Source: Bacteroidales bacterium
GTDB lineage: Bacteria > Bacteroidota > Bacteroidia > Bacteroidales > 4484-276
NCBI GenBank assembly: GCA_018400545.1
Contig: JAGYLT010000085.1
Span: 1 to 8,726, forward strand
Length of the DNA stretch: 8,726 nt
Direction: 5' to 3'
Under the pieces are notes generated by a model. That model did not search any database and was not told the origin of the DNA. It worked only from the letters and a program-made list of their open reading frames with translations. A program made the translations under genes and the position numbers. Shown one piece after another: positions 1 to 5,562 of this stretch; the first letter of the stretch is position 1; every line of letters starts with the position of its first letter.

Positions 1-432
1 AAAGCCATCACAAGTGGCACATGCAGAAACCCCATAACCGTTATATTCTGACTCGGAGGGCAGGCCAAGCCATTTGGCTGTTGCACCGGTAGCAATGATC
101 ACAGTATCGGCCATGATGGTCTTGCCATCATCGGCAACGGCTTTAAAAGGACGCTGTGACAGATCAATTTCTGTGATCATACCAAACCTGACATCGGTCT
201 CGAAACGCTGTGCCTGCTTCTTAAATTCTTCCATCATCACCGGACCGGTGATCCCGTCGGGATATCCCGGAAAGTTTTCAACTTCGGTGGTGGTTGTCAA
301 TTGCCCTCCGGGTTGTAAACCTTCATACATGACCGGTTTCAGATCGGCACGGGCGGCATAAATGGCAGCAGTGTAACCTGCAGGGCCTGATCCGATGATC
401 AGACATTCAACCTTTTCAATGTTTTCACTCAT
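1..432 (-). CDS. trxB: Thioredoxin reductase, N-terminal part (cut by window edge)
   Basis: NADPH-dependent flavoprotein that reduces thioredoxin in the cytoplasm. The minus strand reads 144 codons from ATG at 432 to the window edge without a stop, starting [20 protein letters not shown]. Visible features are the FAD-binding Rossmann motif G-S-G-P-A-G at residues 14-19, the Gly-rich G-G-Q-L-T segment typical of low-Mr TrxB, A-T-G-A near the end of the first FAD half, and the redox-active pair in C-A-T-C-D-G (Cys138 and Cys141). Spacing and motifs fit the roughly 310-residue bacterial family, so about half the protein, including the NADPH domain, lies outside. The start is set by the close fit to TrxB N-termini. 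It is divergent from the channel gene at 617, with a 184-nt spacer in which I see no convincing promoter match. The family assignment is very secure. Confidence 0.96.
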   Translation of the reverse strand, partial: MSENIEKVECLIIGSGPAGYTAAIYAARADLKPVMYEGLQPGGQLTTTTEVENFPGYPDGITGPVMMEEFKKQAQRFETDVRFGMITEIDLSQRPFKAVADDGKTIMADTVIIATGATAKWLGLPSESEYNGYGVSACATCDGF

Positions 433-616
433 AGTCAATGGCTTTTTACAAATATCGTTAAACTTTTTAATTTTTCACCAGCTTATCGAATAATGTGCCA
501 AAGTATAATGAAATGATATTTATGCTTGTATGCAGGAGTTTAGATATGACAAAATGGCTGGAAGGGGGTGGGTATGAAAATAACAGAAAATCCATATCTT
601 TAAACAAAAATTCCCG

Positions 617-1687
617 ATGAAAACCCGATTATTAATCTTGTTGGTTTTATTTAGCTTTTCAACACAGATTGTATTTAGCCAGGAGACAGAAAAAAAACTC
701 ATTATCGGCATAAAAGAATCCCCTCCATTTATCATCAAGGAAAAAGGATCATACCAGGGCATTTGTATTGATTTATGGCAGGAAATTGCCACACAGATGG
801 GTTACCAGTATGAGTTCAGGGAATATGACCTTTCCGGATTACTGGATGCCATCAGCACCGGAGAAGTGGATCTTAGCATCAATCCGCTTACTGTCACGGC
901 CGACAGGATGGAACGTTTCAGCTTCACTCAGCCTTTTTTCGTTACGAATCTGGGCATTGCTGTAAAGGCTAAGCACGAAAGTAATTTTTGGGATATTCTG
1001 GAAAAGTTTTTCTCCTGGAGTTTTCTCAGATCAGTGACGGCTTTGTTTATGGTAATTTTTTTAGTTGGACTCGTTGTTTGGCTTATAGAAAGACGGAAGA
1101 ACAAAGAGCATTTCCACCAGGGGGCCCGTGGCATAGGAGATGGCATGTGGTGGTCTGCCGTTACCATGACAACGGTGGGTTATGGCGATAAAGCACCAAA
1201 AACGGCTTTGGGCAGGATCGTTTCCATCATCTGGATGTTTGCAGCCATCATCCTGATATCCAGTTTTACTGCAGCCATAGCATCGTCCCTGACGGTTAAC
1301 CGCTTATCGTCGTCGATCAACAGCATTGACGATCTTCACCGTTTCAGGGTAGGCAGCATTAATGGGTCGGCACCTTCGCTTTTCCTGATGGAGTACGGGA
1401 TCAAATACGATGCTGCAGAAAGCATAGAAGACGGGCTCAATGAATTGAACGACGATGATATCCAGGCTTTTGTCTATGATGAAGCCATCCTGAGATATCT
1501 CATTACATCGTTAAAGCTGGATGACCGGGTCATCATCATCCCAAGTGCTTTCAGCAAAGAATATTATTCATTTGCTTCCGGCAACACGATATTGTTGAAT
1601 CAGATTGATCCTGCGTTGGTGAGGATAGTTGAGATGCCTGAATATTCAAGGATCCTGGAAAAGTATGGTGTGTCGATATATAAATAA
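617..1687 (+). CDS. GluR0-type prokaryotic ionotropic glutamate receptor / ligand-gated potassium channel
   Basis: A 356-residue protein predicted to be a tetrameric ligand-gated K+ channel in the inner membrane with a periplasmic ligand-binding domain. In order it shows: a signal peptide at 1-21 (hydrophobic core, likely cleavage V-F-S/Q); binding half S1 at about 27-120, with P-L-T-V-T at 90-94 and Arg97 in the place of the receptor arginine that binds the ligand carboxylate; TM1 at about 136-157; a pore helix and filter at 175-191 ending T-T-V-G-Y-G-D; TM2 at about 200-227 ending S-S-F-T-A-A-I-A-S-S-L-T, like the SYTANLAAF element of eukaryotic receptors; and binding half S2 at about 236-356, with G-S-I-N-G-S-A (246-252) and Asp288 as the likely amino-group ligand. 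There is no third TM helix and no N-terminal cargo domain, as in Synechocystis GluR0. A plain periplasmic binding protein is excluded by the pore. The ligand and ion selectivity are inferred from motifs. Confidence 0.9.
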   Translation: MKTRLLILLVLFSFSTQIVFSQETEKKLIIGIKESPPFIIKEKGSYQGICIDLWQEIATQMGYQYEFREYDLSGLLDAISTGEVDLSINPLTVTADRMERFSFTQPFFVTNLGIAVKAKHESNFWDILEKFFSWSFLRSVTALFMVIFLVGLVVWLIERRKNKEHFHQGARGIGDGMWWSAVTMTTVGYGDKAPKTALGRIVSIIWMFAAIILISSFTAAIASSLTVNRLSSSINSIDDLHRFRVGSINGSAPSLFLMEYGIKYDAAESIEDGLNELNDDDIQAFVYDEAILRYLITSLKLDDRVIIIPSAFSKEYYSFASGNTILLNQIDPALVRIVEMPEYSRILEKYGVSIYK

Positions 1688-1753
1688 TGTTGCACTTAGT
1701 TATTACATCTCTCTTATGAGTTTGGTAAATATTCAATAACAAGCAAATAAATT

Positions 1754-2182
1754 CTATTGGAATAATCTTAAAATGGCATTGAAAATGGTTTTCAACAGAT
1801 CGAATAGCAGGAATCCCAGTATGCCGCCAACGATGAGGTAAGCAAACCCTTCCTGGTCGAAAGTAATTCCTGGTGTAAAATTTTCCCATGCACCGCGGGC
1901 GATCTTCCAGTCGGCATGCCAGACGAACGCAAAAAGCTTCAGGCCGGGTCCGGCATTTTGAATGGCAATGAATCCTGCTTCCAGTTCTTCGATCCTGTTT
2001 TCAAGCTGCGCAATCCGGTATTCATCCATAATGTTCCTGGCTTCATCGATATGTCCACCAAGCCGTTGGAGGTACTGTGAAAGATATTGGGGAAACTGTC
2101 CCAGCAGTAATCCTCCGGCCAGCCCGAAAAGGGCGGATAGAAGGTTTTCGGATTTGCGGGCTACCCAGTGTTTGGATTTCAT
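1754..2182 (-). CDS. DUF2937-like small membrane protein
   Basis: A 142-residue protein of unknown function. After a basic N-terminus there is a hydrophobic segment at about 14-28, followed by the conserved-looking stretch Q-F-P-Q-Y-L-S-Q-Y-L-Q-R-L-G-G-H-I-D-E-A (29-48). This matches what I recall as the signature of DUF2937 (Pfam PF11157). Residues about 46-75 are charged and heptad-like, suggesting a short coiled coil. Residues about 113-138 form a second strong hydrophobic segment ending in an amphipathic tail. Two membrane helices flanking a roughly 85-residue loop are likely. It is convergent with the channel gene: its stop lies 66 nt from that gene's stop, with no terminator-like hairpin between them. 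It is divergent from the 2439 operon. The family call rests on motif memory, and no function is known to me. Confidence 0.75.
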   Translation of the reverse strand: MKSKHWVARKSENLLSALFGLAGGLLLGQFPQYLSQYLQRLGGHIDEARNIMDEYRIAQLENRIEELEAGFIAIQNAGPGLKLFAFVWHADWKIARGAWENFTPGITFDQEGFAYLIVGGILGFLLFDLLKTIFNAILRLFQ

Positions 2183-2268
2183 AACCGGTGAAAAAATTAA
2201 AGTATAAAGGTACTATTTCCATTTATAAAATGATCATGGTGGCGACTTAATAATCATATCAATCCAGG

Positions 2269-2323
2269 TATGCATCAGGATAGAAGCAAACCAATACAAT
2301 AATTGGATTAATCGCGATGCATA
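2269..2323. repeat. Nested inverted repeat in a divergent promoter region
   Basis: The arms TATGCATC (2269-2276) and GATGCATA (2316-2323) are perfect 8-bp inverted repeats 39 nt apart. Inside lies a second pair, CCAAT (2291-2295) and ATTGG (2302-2306), centred within 3 nt of the outer pair. It sits between the divergent genes starting at 2182 and 2439, about 40 nt upstream of the -33 element at 2365. A regulator-binding site or cruciform is possible, but the arms are short and AT-rich, so chance is not excluded. Confidence 0.3.
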
Positions 2324-2364
2324 GGAAGAAATTTAAGACATTGTTTTCTTGTGTTAAAATGAAT

Positions 2365-2395
2365 TTTGATAGCGGGCAGTATATTATTATATTTG
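2365..2395 (+). promoter_or_regulatory. Bacteroidetes-type housekeeping promoter (TTTG -N19- TATATTTG)
   Basis: TTTG at 2365-2368 and TATATTTG at 2388-2395 are separated by 19 nt. This exactly fits the Bacteroidetes primary-sigma consensus TTTG/TAnnTTTG with its usual 19-20 nt spacer. Transcription would start near 2401-2403, giving a leader of about 37 nt before the ATG at 2439. It is the best promoter match in the window and should drive the chimeric sigma/anti-sigma ORF and the AhpD-like gene behind it. Confidence 0.65.
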
Positions 2396-2438
2396 GTCTC
2401 AATACGAAAGCATATCAAAATCAATCAAACAAAAAAGA

Positions 2439-2750
2439 ATGGCTCAAAAGCATGATCTCCCGGAATGGGTTGAATTGTATATGACAGAAATGTTTAAATG
2501 GGCCTTCTACAGATTGTCAGATGAAGAACAAGCCAAAGATGTTGTGCAAGACACCTTTGTTGCAGCTGATGAAAAAATTCAGTTGAAAGCACATAAAGCT
2601 ATGTGTAGTGCCTGCACCAACTATGAAAAGCAATCATACTTTATGGATAAAGCATTAAGCCATCCCTATAAGCCCACTGATCCTTCCCTGGATATTTCCA
2701 CCTTAAAAAAGGAAACTATTTCTGAAATGGAAAAGAATAAAACTAAATAA
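2439..2750 (+). CDS. Chimeric remnant: ECF sigma factor N-terminus fused in frame to anti-sigma zinc-finger C-terminus
   Basis: A 103-residue ORF with two halves that normally belong to neighbouring genes. Residues 8-43 look like region 2.1-2.2 of an ECF sigma factor: W-V-E-L-Y then F-K-W-A-F-Y-R-L-S, and the core-binding motif A-K-D-V-V-Q-D-T-F-V. From about residue 45 the sequence changes to that of the short Bacteroidetes anti-sigma-like zf-HC2 protein: E-K-I-Q-L-K-A-H-K-A-M-C-S-A-C, then a Y-E-K-Q-S segment (H52-x3-C56-x2-C59). Sigma regions 2.3-4, needed for promoter binding, are missing. So is the anti-sigma N-terminus that would carry the first zinc-binding Cys. The simplest reading is an in-frame deletion joining a sigma gene to its downstream anti-sigma gene near 2565-2573. 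Its own promoter lies upstream and the AhpD-like gene follows after 22 nt. It probably has no sigma activity; whether it is still expressed or useful is unknown. Confidence 0.7.
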   Translation: MAQKHDLPEWVELYMTEMFKWAFYRLSDEEQAKDVVQDTFVAADEKIQLKAHKAMCSACTNYEKQSYFMDKALSHPYKPTDPSLDISTLKKETISEMEKNKTK

Positions 2751-2772
2751 ATTCACCCAAAAAAACTTTTTC

Positions 2773-3333
2773 ATGCCGCGCATTCCTGTGATAGAATATG
2801 AAGAAGCCAGTGGCAGATTGCTCGAAATCTACAAAGAGATCACTAAAAAAAGAGGTAAACTTGCCAAAATACATAAAATTCAAAGCCTCCGGCCTGAGAG
2901 CATCATCAAGCACATCGATCTGTACCTTGAGATCATGTTCACAAAATCAGATCTTTCAAGAGCTGAACGTGAGATGATGGCCGTTGTTGTTTCCCTGAGC
3001 AACGGATGTAAATATTGCATAAACCATCACGCGGAGGCTTTGAGCCATTATTGGAAAGACTCCGGAAAAGTAAACGTGCTGATTTCAGGTTATGGCCAAG
3101 CAGAGCTTAACAGCAGGCAGCGTGCATTGTGCAGGTTTGCGGATAAGCTTTCAATCCGGCCTTCTGATTTTGAAGAAGATCACGAAACCAATCGGTTAAA
3201 GGAAGCTGGCCTTACTGATGGGGGCGTCCTCGATGCAACCCTGGTGGTTGCTTATTTCAATTTTGTAAACAGGATAGTTTTGGCCCTGGGTGTTGAACCT
3301 GATGAGGACGAAATGAAGGGATACAAATATTGA
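2773..3333 (+). CDS. AhpD-like peroxidase-related protein (carboxymuconolactone decarboxylase superfamily)
   Basis: A 186-residue cytoplasmic protein starting M-P-R-I-P-V. It has the AhpD-type thiol centre C79-K-Y-C82-x3-H86, preceded by Glu67. The Glu-x11-Cys-x2-Cys-x3-His spacing equals that of the AhpD proton-relay residues (Glu118, Cys130, Cys133, His137 in the mycobacterial enzyme). The length and the N-terminal extension before the core resemble the 'uncharacterized peroxidase-related enzyme' group (TIGR01926-like) rather than classical AhpD. Expected activity is thiol-dependent peroxide reduction or disulfide exchange; the physiological partner is unknown. It follows the sigma/anti-sigma chimera by 22 nt and is probably cotranscribed, fitting a redox-stress operon. 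All catalytic residues are present, so this gene looks intact while its neighbours on both sides look degraded. Confidence 0.9.
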   Translation: MPRIPVIEYEEASGRLLEIYKEITKKRGKLAKIHKIQSLRPESIIKHIDLYLEIMFTKSDLSRAEREMMAVVVSLSNGCKYCINHHAEALSHYWKDSGKVNVLISGYGQAELNSRQRALCRFADKLSIRPSDFEEDHETNRLKEAGLTDGGVLDATLVVAYFNFVNRIVLALGVEPDEDEMKGYKY

Positions 3334-3440
3334 ATAACCCTGCCTGACATATTTTTGGCAGTACAGAAGCTTATACAGAGCTGATCTTATCGATTTCGGG
3401 TTGAAACCGCACTATTATATCCAAATACTTTAACCATAAA

Positions 3441-3566
3441 ATGGAATATCATGAAAAGCATGATTTTGAAATTCCACTTTATTATATGCTGATGTTGTTT
3501 GTGTTACTGGTAAACGGAGCCGGCAGATTCAGTATTGATAGCTTAATCAAAAGGAGGATAAAATAA
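3441..3566 (+). pseudogene. Fragment resembling the C-terminus of a DoxX-family membrane protein
   Basis: A 41-codon ORF starting M-E-Y-H-E-K-H-D-F-E. It holds one hydrophobic helix (about residues 12-24) followed by N-G-A-G-R-F-S-I-D-S-L-I-K-R-R, which resembles the last helix and G-x-G-(K/R)-x-S-x-D tail of DoxX proteins. In DoxX this lies at the end of a roughly 130-residue, four-helix protein. Here the reading frame is closed by TGA at 3402-3404, and I found no other DoxX-like helices in any frame of 3334-3440, a stretch otherwise empty of genes. So the first three helices are missing. DoxX genes often accompany thiol or redox genes, which fits the AhpD-like neighbour. The assignment rests on about 20 residues and is tentative; a real 41-residue membrane peptide is the alternative. 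Confidence 0.4.
3551..3557 (+). promoter_or_regulatory. Near-perfect Shine-Dalgarno sequence before ATG 3566
   Basis: AAGGAGG lies 8 nt before the ATG at 3566, and that ATG overlaps the TAA of the DoxX-like fragment (TAATG at 3564-3568), an arrangement typical of translational coupling. No other start in this window has such a site, so it suggests that a real gene once began, or still begins, at 3566. Confidence 0.5.
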
Positions 3567-3637
3567 TGAAACGCCTGGTAATTCAGAAAAAATATTGGGA
3601 CGTAATTATCGCAGAAGAATCCTTATTTTGCTCATAA
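3566..3637 (+). pseudogene. 23-codon ORF, possible start of a truncated downstream gene
   Basis: The ORF starts M-K-R-L-V-I-Q-K-K-Y-W-D-V-I-I-A-E-E-S and stops at TAA 3635-3637, 20 nt before the convergent end of prfC. The W-D-V-I-I-A run resembles the first beta strand of a Rossmann dinucleotide-binding fold (as in Y-D-V-I-I-V-G-G-G), but the glycine motif is absent. It may be the 5' end of an oxidoreductase gene truncated where prfC now begins, or a short peptide. The start is supported by the strong Shine-Dalgarno site and the stop/start overlap; the functional guess is weak. Confidence 0.2.
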
Positions 3638-3657
3638 CCAGAACCAATCAATTTATT

Positions 3658-5238
3658 TTAAACTTTAAGTTCGGAGGTCTTGTGAAATTTTACACCAGGA
3701 TGAGCTTCCTGAGCAATTTTCAGCATCCACTCACTCTCGGCAAGAAACACAGGAATGTTAGATTTGTCAAATGCTATGATGCCTGAACGTCTGTTAATCA
3801 TATCTATCAATTCTTGTTTATTGTCTGAAGTAAGCCAACAGGCTTTCACAAATGGCAATGTGCTGAAATCGCATTGAGCGCCATACTCATGTTCCAGCCT
3901 GAATTTTATTACATCAAACTGTAGTTCACCCACAGTACCAATTATTTTTCTGTTGCCCGGCTGTTGTACAAACAATTGTGCCAGGCCTTCTTCAGTGAGT
4001 TGCTTGACACCCTTCTCAAGCTGTTTTGATTTTGCGGGCTCTTTATTAACGACTTCCTTTAATATTTCAGGTGAGAAGCTGGGGATTCCTGTAAAATTCA
4101 ACAGTTCGCCTTCTGTAAGCGTGTCGCCTATTTTCAGGTTTCCGGTGTCGTACAGCCCTATTACATCGCCCGGCCATGCTTCTTCCACAGTATTTTTTGC
4201 ATTTGCCATGAATGAAGCAGGGGCAGAAAATCGCATCTTTTTTTTCAGGCGGGTATGGTAGTACATTTTATTCCGTTCGAATTTGCCGGAACAAACTTTT
4301 AAGAATGCCATACGGTTGCGGTGGTTCGGGTCGAGGTTGGCATGTATTTTAAAAATGAAGCCGGTGAATTTATCTTCTTCGGGCAAAACAATTCTTTCAT
4401 TACTTTTTGTTTCGCCAGGATGAGGGGCAATACTGATAAAGGTTTCAAATAATTCGGGGACACCAAAATTGTTGAGGGCGCTACCGAATAAAACAGGGGC
4501 AAGGTAACCTTCGTGGTAAAGGCTTTTATTAAACGATTCAAAAAGGTCGGTTGCCAGGTCTGTTTCTTCCCGGAGCCTTAAAAGGTTCGTTTCTCCAATA
4601 TGTTCTTTCAGTTTAGGGTCCTCTAAGTCGTGTGTGTTTAGCAACATGTCCGAAATGGTAGTTTTACCTGGGTTATACAGCTGAATGCTTTCGGTTGTTA
4701 AGTTAAAAACACCTTTAAACAGGTTTCCACTACCAATGGGCCAGGTAAAAGGGCAGGTAGCAATTTTCAATTCGTCTTCCAGTTCCTCCAGGAGATCGAA
4801 CGGGTCTTTGCTCTCTCTGTCCATTTTATTGATGAAAATCATTACAGGTGTGGCCCTCATGCGGCAAACTTCCATGAGCTTCCGGGTCTGTTCCTCCACA
4901 CCCTTCACGCTGTCAACAACAAGAATTACGCTGTCAACAGCAGTGAGGGTGCGGTATGTGTCTTCAGCAAAGTCCTTATGGCCTGGGGTATCCAGAATAT
5001 TTATTCTTATACCGTTATATTCCAGGGTCATTACCGAGGTTGCCACAGAAATACCGCGTTGTTTTTCTATCTCAAGAAAGTCGGATGTGGCAGTTTTCTG
5101 ATTTTATTGTTTTGCAGCGCCACCACTTGTGGCCCCGCCAAACAAAGGTAGCTTTTCTGTAAGGGTGGTTTTACCTGCATCGGGGTGCGATATGATGGCA
5201 AACGTCCTTCTCCGGCTGATTTCGGCCTTTGTGTACAT
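3658..5238 (-). CDS. prfC: Peptide chain release factor 3, reading frame disrupted near the N-terminus
   Basis: RF3 is the translational GTPase that removes RF1/RF2 from the ribosome after peptide release. From ATG at 5238 to the TAA at 3658-3660 there are 526 codons, close to the usual roughly 525-530. Visible motifs are H-P-D-A-G-K-T-T (P-loop, residues 18-25), K-Q-R-G-I-S-V (switch I region, about 59-65), D-T-P-G-H (G3, 83-87), N-K-M-D (G4, 137-140), G-S-A (G5), and a C-terminal domain with G-E-L-Q-F-D-V. The frame is broken at codons 37-48: family residues continue in the +1 frame (Q-V and N-N-K-I-R-K) and the original frame meets TAA at 5104-5106. The stretch from GTG 5046 down (462 codons) is open but lacks the P-loop, so translation from there would not give a working GTPase. 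It is convergent with the 2439 cluster. The identity is certain; functionality is doubtful. Confidence 0.93.
5095..5130 (-). other. Clustered indels and in-frame stop in prfC
   Basis: Between the intact F-G-G-A (codons 33-36) and T-A-T-S-D-F-L-E (from codon 49), RF3 proteins normally have about 13 residues of the type I-Q-x-A-G-A-V-K-x-N-K-I-K. Here the zero frame reads [15 protein letters not shown], while the +1 frame reads [12 protein letters not shown]. The bases fit loss of about 2 nt after A36, about 3 nt within the Q-V..N-N stretch, and 1 nt in the A-run before ACT. This is six bases in all, so the two flanks remain in one frame. Confidence 0.85.
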
Positions 5239-5396
5239 AAATTCAACTTTGTGGGATGCCTCTTAGGCTCCCGTGAAAACTCAATTGTTAAAATACGGGG
5301 TTGGCAATAAAGCACTTATACTTTTGGCGTACTGCCGGACGCCACCCGGACCGGAAAAATCATGGTGGTGTGATACCGCAATATTTCGATATTCTG

Positions 5397-5429
5397 ATTT
5401 TCATTACAGTGTGCAAAAGTAATGAAAAT
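5397..5429. repeat. 11-bp perfect inverted repeat
   Basis: ATTTTCATTAC (5397-5407) and GTAATGAAAAT (5419-5429) are exact reverse complements around an 11-nt loop, and a further G-T pair is possible on the outside. There is no T-tract on either strand and both flanking genes point away, so it is not a normal terminator. An operator or leader hairpin controlling the divergent prfC and sensor genes is the likelier reading. Confidence 0.5.
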
Positions 5430-5527
5430 TGATATGTTGGCAAATTTGGCACAGATGCTGCCGCCCAGTTGGCCGGAGAACATGCAGAGGAATTTGCCCC
5501 GGAACAAATAATGTGATGTTTATTTGT

Positions 5528-5535
5528 TATATTTG
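5528..5535 (+). promoter_or_regulatory. Putative -7 box of the PAS sensor promoter
   Basis: TATATTTG fits TAnnTTTG exactly and is identical to the -7 box at 2388-2395. It would place the transcription start near 5541, about 20 nt before ATG 5563. No TTTG lies at the expected 19-20 nt upstream, so either the promoter is weak or activated, or the match is chance. Confidence 0.4.
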
Positions 5536-5562
5536 GAATAATAATCTAATTAAAATAGGTAA

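Larger units (their letters stand above)
5239..5562. other. Divergent intergenic region between prfC and the PAS sensor gene
   Basis: This is a 324-nt spacer without a supported gene. It holds an 11-bp inverted repeat (5397-5429), a smaller AATAT-TTCG-ATATT hairpin just before it (5380-5393), a GC-richer patch around 5334-5356, and a TATATTTG box near the sensor start. I see no convincing promoter for prfC on the minus strand. The short ORFs here (for example 5422-5511 plus and 5316-5507 minus) look non-coding. Confidence 0.5.

Noticed and set aside
595..602. TATCTTTA as a -7 box for the channel gene
   Set aside because: It differs from consensus at the final G, has no -33 partner and lies too close to the ATG at 617.
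617..1687. Ordinary amino-acid ABC-transporter binding protein
   Set aside because: The binding domain is split by two membrane helices and a K+-channel filter, which transporter binding proteins do not have.
3340..3361. Possible terminator after the AhpD-like gene (CTGCC...GGCAG)
   Set aside because: The stem is only 5 bp with a 12-nt loop and no T-tract follows, so it does not qualify as an intrinsic terminator.
3658..5046. RF3 as a complete gene starting at GTG 5046
   Set aside because: This start would remove the P-loop and switch I; the missing N-terminus is clearly present upstream to 5238, only out of frame in a short stretch.
5319..5326. TACTTTTG, an exact TAnnTTTG match on the plus strand
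   Set aside because: No -33 element at the right distance and more than 230 nt from the next plus-strand start; such 8-mers are expected by chance in AT-rich DNA.
5316..5507. 63-codon minus-strand ORF upstream of prfC
   Set aside because: Its composition is unlike the neighbouring proteins, it has no recognisable motif and no ribosome-binding site, and it spans the inverted repeat; it looks like chance reading through non-coding DNA.
5422..5511. 29-codon plus-strand ORF (starts M-K-I-D-M-L-A-N-L-A-Q-M)
   Set aside because: It starts inside one arm of the inverted repeat, has no ribosome-binding site and resembles nothing I recognise.
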